Source of the DNA: Nilaparvata lugens
Taxonomy: Eukaryota; Arthropoda; Insecta; Hemiptera; Delphacidae
Length of the DNA: 64,000 bases
Assembly (NCBI RefSeq): GCF_014356525.2
Contig: NC_052511.1
Span: 15,795,942-15,859,941, forward strand
Reading direction: 5' to 3'
Shown here one piece after another: positions 48,301 to 60,000 of the stretch; positions within the stretch are counted from its first letter, which is position 1; every line of letters begins with the position of its first letter. The notes below the pieces were generated by a model. That model was not told the DNA's origin. It saw only the letters and a program-made list of their open reading frames with translations, and did not search any database. The translations under genes were made by a program, and so were the position numbers.

Positions 48301-51300
48301 AGAAGAGAGAATATATGAAAAAGCTCATTGAAAACATGGAGATAATGAACGAGCGAAACGAAAGTAGGAAATTTTACCAAGCAGTGAAAAGGATGAGAAA
48401 AGGTTACCAACCAAGCTTTATTGCATGTAAGGACTTGAATGGAAGAGTGCTTGGTGAAGATAGCAAGATAATGGATAGATGGGCTGACCACTTTAGCAGT
48501 TTATTGAATCAAGTTGAAGATGAAGAAGACCCAATAGTATATGATAGTACTGAGCCCCTAATTCAGCCCCCAACATATGCTGAAGTAGAAGAAGTTATAA
48601 AAAAGCTCAAGGAGGGGACTCAATACCAGCTGAGTTACTAAAGTATGGAGGGAAAAGGATGAGAAGAGCCATGCATACCTTGATTTCATGGATTTGGGAA
48701 CAAGAGACAATGTCTGATGAATGGAAAATATGTCCTATTTTCAAAAAAGGGGATAAAATGGTATGCAACAACTTCAGGGGAATAACACTGCTAAGTACTT
48801 CATATAAGATTTTCTCTGCATGGCTTTTGAAACGTCTAGGTGTGTATGTGGAAGAAATAATAGGAGAGCATCAATGTGGTTTCAGACAAGGAAGAAGTAC
48901 AATCGATAAAATTTTTACCATGAAGCAGATGATGGAAAAATGTCTTGAGTATGATACAGATCTTCATCTGCTTTTTGTTGATTCCCGCCAGGCATTCGAT
49001 AGCATCAGGAGAGAGAGAATGATGAGAGTATTACTTGCAAATGGAATACCGAGAAAATTGATGTCTCATAAAGCTAACAATGTCCAGCACAACCGCTCAA
49101 GTTAAGATAGGTAACAAAACTAGCCGAATGTTCAGTGTTACTACTGGTGTTAGACAAGGCGATGCCCTCTCTGCAACACTATTCAATTTGGTTCTAGAGA
49201 TGGTGCTCCAGAAACTCGGCACAAGCGGAACTATAATCAACAGAACAAACCAAGTATTAGCTTATGCAGATGATGTTGTCCTAGTCTCAAGAAATCAAAA
49301 TAGCCTCAAAGAAATGTTTAGCAAAATGAGAGAAGAGGCAAGAGAGGAGGGTCTTGAAGTTAACATAAATAAAACTAAATATATGAGAATGTCTGCAAAT
49401 CAAGCAAGAAGGCAAGTATGTAATCTGGAAATAGCCGATGACTGTGTTATAGAAGGCGTCAGAGAGTTCAAATACCTTGGGGTAACCCTGACAGCAGACA
49501 ATAAGACCAGTCAAGAAATACACAATCGGATAATGATGGGCAACAGAGCATACTTTGCTAATCAAAAAATATTTAAAAGCAGGCTCATAGCCAGAAAAAC
49601 AAAGGTGAAAATGTTCATGACGCTAGTGAGACCAGTTGTAACCTATGGGGCCGAAACATGGACTATCTTGAACAAAGATGAAAAAGCATTAAGGTCATTT
49701 GAAAGAAAAATGTACAGAAGAATCTGGGGACCAATATGTGATGGAGGAATGTGGAGAGCCAGATTCAATATTGGGATAGACCATTGGAGCAGGAAATATG
49801 GTGCGTTTCATAAAGGCCAGAAGGATTGAATGGCTTGGACATTTAGCCAGAATGAGTGACGGGAGGGTACCATCAAGACTACTGGAAGAAAGAATGCTTA
49901 GGACGAGAAAGAGAGGTCGACCACGGACAAGATGGCTGAACGACGTGATTGGAGACCTCCGTGTGCTGGGCGTGGCAAACTGGCGACGGAGTGCTCAGGA
50001 TAGAGACGAATGGAGGCGCTATGTTGAGGAGGCCAAAGTAAAGTAAAGTAAGTTCAAAGTCCCATCTCCACCTAGTACATGATATCTTCATTTTACTTCT
50101 TCTAGACCAGCGATATCACTTTACGGTGGTCAACTAAAGCTGTAGGCACACTCATCTCTCATCATCATCTGTATCATTTCCCATGCACAATCTTGGAGCT
50201 CATAAGGGCATCACCTTCAGAAGAAGGAAACGATGAAAGGTCCACTCATCTATCAACACCATAATCAGCTGGTGGTGATTAACAACCTTAACCACCTAGT
50301 GAGTGAAGTGGAAGAGGGAGCTCTTATTGCCTCAATTTTCGCCCACGTCACTTGTAAGGTTTTTAATGTGTGAAAATAAAGGCATTCATCTATCTATCTA
50401 ATCTAACATTATCCTTGCAAAGCCTAACTTGTAGAAAGTTTTTGTGGGCATATTCCACAGCTAAAAAATGAAGAAAGCCTTCAGTTGGGTTATAGCATAG
50501 AAAAAAGATAGCATAAGATGATATACCATGGTACAGGTCGTTTATGTTCCAAATTTCAATTATATTTTTTACTCATCTATTCCATTATCCATGACGAACT
50601 GCAAGTACTAATCCTTTTGTGAACTATTTTTAACGACACTACAGTCTAATATCTTTGAATATTAGTTATTAAAACTAGTACTCACTGTGGAGCGCCTTCG
50701 GATTTATTATAGTTATTTGTGCAACTAGTGCGCAAAGTGACAGTTTGCTGCACCGAAAGAAACGTTTACGCCCGAGCCGTAGGCGAGGGCGGAATGGTTT
50801 GTTGAGTGCAGCAGAGGAACTTTGCGCACGTATTTCACATTAAGTTTTTCCTACAGTTACCATTGAATATGAAAAGTGGGTAATTATGGGTAAAATTGCC
50901 TGAAATGCATCAAATGTTTTTCTGTGTAATTTTATTATTGATAAAAACCTTAATCCTAAAATCCTAAAGTCCTCGTTGTCCTTGGTTATAATATATAATG
51001 AATAATAATTAGCGCGTTGTGCTTGGTTGCACCTCTGCTCACTATAGCAGCCCAGTCACTGTTACCAACTTCATTTTGATTTTGCTGCACTGTTGCTCCA
51101 TATAACCTACTAAGTATTTTGCGTTGCCATGTTGCAAATCTGGAGTGCAGAAAAATTTTTCCCGCACTAGAGCGGAAAAGTGATTCTTTGCGTTCTGTAA
51201 TCAGTGCAGCAATGGCCACTTTTCAACGTAACTGTAGGAAAAATCCATTTTCAACACTGTTTTCAGTTTTTAGTGTTGAAAATGTATTCTAAAAATCCGA

Positions 51301-54300
51301 AAGCGCTCCGCAGTGAGTACTAGTTTTAATAACTAATATTCAAAGATATTAGACTGTAGTGTCGTTAAAAATAGTTCACAAATGGATTATATTTTTTGTT
51401 AACTCAAGCCGATTATAGTCGACTTCTGTCTATTATTATTGTTTAGTTGGTGCGAGAGTGTAAGAATGGACAGTATGAGAGACTACGAACGTCATATAGT
51501 TTCACAAAAAAAAAGAACTACTAAGACTATCGCCTGAGTTAACAGTGGAATTTACAATATAGATGCCCTATACCATAGGATATCTACTTATGTTATCTTT
51601 TCTCTATGGCATAATGGACAGCAAATAGGAGACAGAGGTTGAGTTGGGTTGTAATGACCTGTTTGCGATGGCTGAGACCTGCTTGCTTTGCTTCTTGTCC
51701 TGTGGCTGCTGGGCGACCCTCCTCCTGACGGGGCTGGCAGGCGGTGATTGGTCCTCGGGCCGCACCTGGCGTGGCAACTGCACAGCCGTCACAGGTGGGT
51801 CTTTGTACACCTAAACAGTCAACAACATTCAAATAACATGACTCCAAACACATAATACCAATAGCAAAATCATTAAACTCCTTCATAAGTTGCAAAATCA
51901 AACAAATTATTTGTATACTGAAAATTGCCATTCTTACACTCTCGCCCAACTAAACAGTAACAATAGACAGTAGTCGACTATAAATCGGCTTGAGTTAACA
52001 AAAAATATAATTGAAATTTGGAACATAAATTATATGTAATTACTGAACACATAATAAGAAACATTATAAACTATAATAAAATGAATGTATTATGTATTAT
52101 AATGTATAAACTATAATAAAATGGATGTATAATGGTATGAGGGAAATGTCAATATTTAGTAACTTACAATGTAAGTAGCTTACATTTTATCCTTATTCTT
52201 ATATTGAATATAAATTTATGTGTTGTGAAAGTGATGTTGTGGTTGTTACCCATATTAAATGAAAATGACTTACTATTGTCAAAACCATGAATTTAAATTT
52301 ACATCAGTTTATTAAAACAATAATTGATATTAGTTTTTGTTGAAATAATTTCATTTATATGGACTACTTTATTCAAATTAATAAAAACAATACAAAACAT
52401 GTAGTACCCTTTTTTAAAACATTTTTAAGATTTTAAAATGTTTTTGTTGTTACACAATTATCAATCTCTGGTAAACTTCCTTGAAATTAATTACTCTAAT
52501 GTTTAATAGAGGTTGATAATGGTGTAACAACCAAAACTGATACCTCAAATTGTTAAGAAAATAGTAGTTTTGACAATATCAAGTAGTTTTTATTTGATTA
52601 CACTGAATTCTTACAATGGTATGTATGGTATGTAAGATTGCTGATTATCTAAAAACCTTTCTTGTGAAATAAAGATGATTTAGTTTTTATACTATTCTTC
52701 CAATGAATAACGCCATACGTGAGGCGACTTTGAAAATGATCAGGTAGAAGTTTAGTACGACGGATGTATCCACTGTTACACAAAATCTACAAATTTTGTA
52801 AGATCCCTTGGCCAATGTGCCGGACAAATAAATCCAAGTGTGATCAAAAGTTTGTGGAATCATAAAATATTAGCAATTGAAACATTACTTAGTTGAAATT
52901 AACATACAGGGTGCGGCAGTCAATCCCGCATTTTTGAAATAGGTGTAAAAAATAAACGGACGTAGATATCAAAGTTATATTCATAAAATATTTTCCTACA
53001 TTAGAAAGCATTTAAGAAACGTTGAAAATAATCACTGTTTGAAAATAACATCAGCAAGATGGCGGCCTTCCCGAGTACGACATTAGCGCAGGCGATTTGC
53101 GAAGCTGTTCATAACATCACGAAGCATAGGCTGAGGAATTCTTAGGCTGAGAACTTTAGGTATTGGAGTGACCAGAACCCGCAACAATTATATCAAAAAC
53201 CTCTCCATTCATCTAAGGTAACAGTTTGGTGCGCAATGTCCTCGTCGGGTATCATAGACCCTTATTTTTTTGAAAACGAAAGAGAGCGATCTGTTACTGT
53301 GAATGCTTAGCGCTATTCAACAATGTTAAGGACATTCTTCATTCCTCAGCTTCGGCAACATGAAGTGAATGAAGAAAAATATTGTTTCAACAAGATGGAA
53401 CAACAAGTCACACAGCCCGCGTGAGCATGAATGTTCTTAACTGAGTTTTTCCAAACCGAGTGATTCCCCGCAATGGCCCGGTTCCGTGGCCGCCCCGTTC
53501 ACCAGACCTCACTGCGTGTGATTTTTTCTTGTGGGGTTACCTAAAAAGTAAAGTATACGAAGAAAGACCTCATACTGTTTGTGAACTGAAGGCAAGAATC
53601 CGGCTAGAAATTGAGAGAATTCCTCAGCCTATGCTTCGTGATATTATGAACAGCTTTGCAAATCGCCTGTGCGAATGCCGTACTCGGGAAGGCCGATATC
53701 TTGCTGATGTTATTTTCAAACAGTGATTATTTTCAATGTTTTTTAAATGCTTTCTAATGTAGAAAAATATTTTATGAATATAATTTTGGTATCTACGTCC
53801 GTTTATTTTTTACACCTATTTCAAAAATGCGGGATTGACTGCCGCACCCGTTCAAACGAAAAATCAAATAGATCGGGAAAACAAAACCGTAGAAACCAAT
53901 CCGAAAACGCATATTGAATATTATAGAACTTGTTTTGAAGGGGACGGTAAAATATAAAATAGAAAGCGAATCCATATTAATGAATTCAATTTGAAAGTTA
54001 GAGATAAGAATACACTTATTTCTAATCCAATTTATTGAATGATGCCAGAATTAATGAATCAATGAATACTCACGTCAGGGTTCTGTAGATGTAATGCCTT
54101 TTTGATTACATAACCAATGTCTGCTTGAGGTGGATATCTCATCAGAATATTCATGCACTCTGTGTACCCGGAATTCAATACTGAAATAGAACAAAATAAA
54201 AATTTAGAAATACTCATCGTATCTTCCAAATAAACGTCAGGGAGGGTTTGGAAAGAGACAGTAATGTTTAAAAGAAAAAGAGTTGAAAAATAATGTTGAA

Positions 54301-57036
54301 AGGACAATTTCAAATCTGATAATAAACATACCATAATTTATAGTATTATAATATAGTTGGAAACTAAGTAACAACAGTAAATTGGAAATTAGGCTCAAAA
54401 TTCAGTAACAATTCATGATTAAAAAAAAAAACAAGACAAGAATTTCAAATCCAAATTGAAAAAGAAAAATATTTTTAATGAGAACAACATCCATTCAAGG
54501 ATTGACATATCTATCTATGAGTAATATTAATACATTTCGGTATTTAACATTGGACAATACAATAATTACTGGATTATTTAGTAGTGAAGGATCATTGAAA
54601 ACTTACGTTTCAAGAAAACTCAAGAATTATAAAACCTACAAGGTTTGAAATAAAAAGAATTTTACAATAGTATGTGCAAACCTTAGTCGCAGCATTGTGC
54701 TCTTATGAATTAAAGTGCTGCCAGATTCCTCAGAAATCAGAAAGCCTGTGAGCCGATTGTGTGAGAGAACGAGCGAAAGAGAGAGCGTAAGTAATTTTGA
54801 CAGAATCAGCACAAAAAAGACAACAGGGTGCTCCTATTCCTAATAAATAACATTGGCCACGAAGTCCCGTGCTGCAAACTAAGGTTTGCACAGACTATGG
54901 AACGGGAATAAACCAGTCTTAGCCATCTGGATCAAAGCCAGTCATAGGATCAATGCCAAAACTATTCATTTTTACGTTTTATCTCTGAAATCTGATTGGA
55001 TATATGAGGAATCAGGTCAGCCAATAATATATAGTTGTGCTTCAATAAACCGTTCAACCTAAACTTTCAATTCATTACTATTCAGAATACCGATTGGTGG
55101 TTTAAACGGCCTTCAAGTTTAAACGCTTTTATTTATTCTACACGCAGTTTTAACCGAGCATCTGCATACGGGCATTGGTCTACTTTTGTTATTGGCAATA
55201 GAATAATAATTCCATTCTATTCCAAACATCAAGGTGCGTACAGACTTATAATAATTATAATATTCGTATGGCTTTTATTAGTTGAGAGTCCCTGACAGAA
55301 GTTCCCCGTCGCCTGAATATATCATTTAAGCCGTCAATGGGGCTTACGACTGTCATACTTTAGCCGGGACCGACAATTAACATGCCCATCCGATAACAGT
55401 GAGCTAATTGTGTTAGAGAATAGGTAAGATAAACATACAGAATAATGCTCCACAAACACGTGCATTTCATTTTTCATCAGCTGATGCTATGTTTATTATA
55501 TCTGTATCTTAAAGGTACGTCCACACTATGCCGAATGGGGTCGATCGACACTGTTGAACAAGTGTGGAATGTCACCCGGATTCGTCGAATCATGCCGGCC
55601 CGAACCGAATTCAACCCGAATCAAGTCGGTACGGATCAAAGGAAGTCAAATCGACATCAGCAGTGTGGACGTGTTGAACCGGGTTGCTCAACATTTCACA
55701 CTTTTGTTTCAATAGTTTATTGACCGAGCAAAGTGAGATCTAAGATTCAAGTCGACGGTTTGGCATTTCTCTTAATGTTTAAATCTTTAAATGTTTGAAT
55801 GTTTAAATGTTTATATGTTGCGCATTTACGGCGAAGCGCGGTAATAGATTTTCATGAAATTTGACAAGGTTTTTGGAAATTTTGCATTTCAAGGATAATA
55901 TAAAAGAAAAAGGAGCCTCCTTCGTACGTCAATATTGGAGTAAAAATCAGACTATAGAATTATTCATCATAAATCAGCTGAAAAGTGATTACACAGATGT
56001 GTGGAGAAGCCAGTCTATTGCTGTATTTCCATAAGGTCTATAGTTTCAATCAGGTACTTGTGGATGAGAATACTGCGTGAGGTCTACTGTTCACAGAACT
56101 ACTAGTGTGATGGATTGGGATGACGACCAAACAATTTCGTTTATTGAAATGTATCGTGAACGGAGTTTCTTGTAGGACCCAACTGATTCACAATACAAAA
56201 ATAGGAACAAAAGGCACGATGGACTAAATAAAGGAAATCGGTGTATCTTTTGGCATTGAGAAATGTGATGTGTAGAAGAAGATAAAAAATTTGCAAAACC
56301 AGTTTTTCAGAGAACGAAATAAGGAGAAAAAAAACTGCAATGATAATTGCAGCAGCCGCCACTGCAGCGTCTTCCGAGTCACTCATTTATTGTTAACTTT
56401 AATTTAAATTCACTTTACACGGGCGTGTGTCGCCCGACTAGTCCACATAGTCCGGAGGTATGTGGACAAGTCAAATATCGAACATGTCGATCGGCATAGT
56501 CGATGTTGGCACCTTTATAATGAACAAATTTCATGTAATTTCTACAACGTTTGAGAGATAAGTACTTACACTGTTCCTTGACGCAGAGCAGCATGGCGAC
56601 CACAATGTAATTGACGAGTTGAAACTCGCTGCCTTCGGCAAAGATGGCGTCCCAGAGCACGAGCAGATCCTGCAGAGGGAACTCCCTTCCGAACAGCAGC
56701 CGCAGCCAGCGAATGCCGTAGATCGGCAGAGTGATCTTCAAGTCGGTGAGGTGTCGGTGGAGCGCCTCGTCCTTGGACCTAAACAGGCAGTCCTCGATCC
56801 ACGTCAGCCGCTCCATCATCTGGTTGTCGCTAGAGAAGCCCTGCAAATAAAACATTCAATAATATTGAAAATATGAATAACAGTATACAGCTATTCTAGT
56901 TATACATGATTTATTTCATTCATTTAGAAGTAAAAGAAAGAATAGGAAGAGAAATAAATAGAGTTGGGAGGAGAAGTAAAAGATGAAAAAGAAATAGAAT
57001 AAAAAGGAGGAGGAGGAGGAGGAAGAGGAGGAAGAA

Positions 57037-57073
<37 letters not shown>

Positions 57074-60000
57074 AGGAGAAGGAGATAAATAAGTAGAGGT
57101 AGGAGAAGAAGAGAAGGAGAAAAAAAGAAGTAGAAGAGGAGAAAGGAGGAAGGAGGAGGAAGAAGAAGAAAATGGCAAACTTCATATTATTTTTGTTTTT
57201 CTTCTTCTTTTCACTCTTTTTTCAATCGACTTCCTCCTCTCCTTCTTTTTCGACATCTTCTTCCCCTTCTTCATATTGGTCTTCTAGAAGAATACAAGCA
57301 AGAGGAGGAAAGGTGAACTCTTCCTACTTCTAATAATTCTATCTTCTTCGTTTTCTTCCCCTTCTTTTTCTTCTACTTCATATTCTTCTTCTTCTTCTTC
57401 CTCTTCATATTGGTGCCACCATTAAGCCAATGTTTATTGAGATATTACAAAAAAGTCCATGTAATGTATTATGCAAAGTGTATATTCAAAAATATCGAAC
57501 CGGTTGCATTGACTCCAAAACAATTATAATTGATATGAACATTATTGATAAAATAATGTAAAACAGCTTCGGACAGTTTATTGGGTTAAATTCAGAAACA
57601 GAAGTTTCTGCTAGCGCCTGTTTTATCATTTTAATTTGGAAAGGTTATTGATCACCACAAAACTTGAATATAAATATTTGAATAAGTATTGTAACAGTCT
57701 TAAAACATTTTAGCAGAAAAATTTGTCATTTTCTCATCTTACTTACCGTTCCAGATTCAGTTCGAGAGGGGAAAGAGCCAGTCATTGTGGGTTGGATATC
57801 ACTGGTATGATAGGCTACTGCGGTAGATTCCATTATGCGTGTGAAAAGCATACTGAAATAATTCAATAAAAATTTTGAATTTATTACCATTGCAATAAGG
57901 TTGATACAAAGAGATATAACTATCAGGTGACAGATGAAAGCATAGTTTAGGGTAGAATTGGTGTTGTGATTATAAACTTCAAATTTACTTTGAATAAGTA
58001 AAAAAGCTTAATTTATGTATTTTTTCAGGATTATTTTATGTAGAGTGTACAAGAACAATCTTAGAGAAAAGATAGCATACGTTAGCTCTATGGTACAATG
58101 CTATACAGTATGATGTAGTATTTTATATTTTATGTATATTATTCAATATTTGAGGTGTATTTTATATAATTATAAATAGAACTGAGTTTAACAATAATTA
58201 TCTGTTGCATTTACATCGCAATGATTGACATTTCCCAAAATAGCATCATTCATCAAGCAAACTATAAACAAACAATTATTTTTTAAATAAATAAACATTT
58301 ATAACATATGTTATAAAAAACCTGAAACACTTCTTTTGACAAAAGAAAATGATTAGTTAACAGATGGAAGGTTGATTTAGTTTATATCCTTTCAATAACC
58401 CAATTTTATTGAAACACTTATTAATTCACAAGGGAGCTTAAGTATAAAGTATATAGCCTATTATTGTTCAATTAATTGAATGATGTTGATTTGGAATTAC
58501 AACAAGGATTTGGGTGATTTATAACTTTTATCTTCCTATCGTGAAATGCAAGATGGAAGGATTTATTCAAGGTAAGGTTAAATCTTACTTATGAACTTTT
58601 AAAAAAGATAGACAGTTTAAATCATTTATAAATACTTACTAGCAGTCTTCTATTAAGTAATCGGGATTAAGAACTTCACACATAGTATCACTGGAACAAA
58701 AATGAACAACTTTTATTATTATTAGACAATATTTATAAATATAATAGCTAAATAATAATAAATTATTGAGCTGGAGTGTATTAAAAGAGTTAATATATAC
58801 TAGACTAATATATAGGTTTCATCGAAAAATCCAGTTCTTTATATGCATGATTTATGTTAACTTTAAAAACTAGAATTTTTTGTGTAGTTGAGAAGTTGAT
58901 ATTGTGGTAATTATTCATACCTATTGAATGAAAAAAGACTAAGAAATTGTCAAAAACTACAGATTTATTGATACTTAGAAAGACTGGTTTTGGTTATTAC
59001 ACGATTGTCAATCTCTGATAAACTAAAACTAAATAGAAGAGCAGCAGAATTTACACTAGTAGGCGAGTACTGCTATTGGTCAAGGGCATGAACGCCTGCC
59101 ATTGGCCCAGCTAGACAGCCTCCTCCCACTCAACGGTTTGACAAAATGGCGGCTTAAGCAACATAATTGCCATGATAATAAAATTTACTTTCAGTACAAA
59201 ATAAGGACCAAGAAAACAAGTGTGAAAGATAATAAAACAAATATGTAAATGGAAAAACTATTGACTAATGTATGCTTACAATTTTATGATAAAACTAAAT
59301 TCGTAGTGTTGTATTGGTTGAAATGAATCTGGTAATTTAAACGATACTAGGAATTTTCCTTAATAACTCTTGTTATTTCTAAAGCCTTTAGATTATTCAA
59401 AGATCTGCCTTTGTTATTAACATGCAGAAACTCAACATTCTCCTTAACTGTGAACTTGTGATTATTTGTTATCAAATGTTCTGCAAAGTTAGATTTCCCA
59501 TTTTGTTTATTCCAATCTCTGATGTGTTCTTTAAATCTACTTTTGAAACTTCTACCAGTTTGACCCACATAACAAGCATTACAATCACCACATTAAAGTT
59601 TGTACACCCCACTTTTATCCCAAATATCAATTTTGTCTTCACTCCAGCTAAATAGACTATTTAAAATCGGTTTGGTCTTGAAAGCAACATGAAATCCATT
59701 CCTCTTTAATTCCCTACCTATCTTATCAGATACAAGGCCTAAATATGGAATTGTTATCCAAGTCTCCTCCTCACAGTTTGAGCCTACAATGCTAGAATTG
59801 ATTAAAATGTGTCTATTAATTTTACTCAATAATCTGCCCACCATACTTTCTTAATACCCATTTGTGACAGCTATCAGTTTAATTTTAGTAATCTCAATAT
59901 CAAAATCATGATGGCTCATAGGTATTGTTAGTGCTCTATAGACCATGCTATTGAAAGCAGCAAGTTTGTGAGAAATAGGATGACAAGAATGAAGAGGAAT

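Larger units (their letters stand above)
47168..50051 (+). mobile_element. RTE-like non-LTR retrotransposon with 14-bp target duplication
   Basis: GTTCAAAGTCCCAT occurs directly before (47154-47167) and after (50052-50065) the element. It contains an endonuclease, a reverse transcriptase and a GRPRTRW C-terminal region in order, and ends in AAGTAAAGTAAAGTAA units. At 2.9 kb it is close to full length for an RTE-type element, but frames are broken at several places. It lies in a TBC1D5 intron on the opposite strand. Confidence 0.88.

Noticed and set aside
56916..57185. Ser- and Pro-run open frames
   Set aside because: Low-complexity triplet tract in a TBC1D5 intron.
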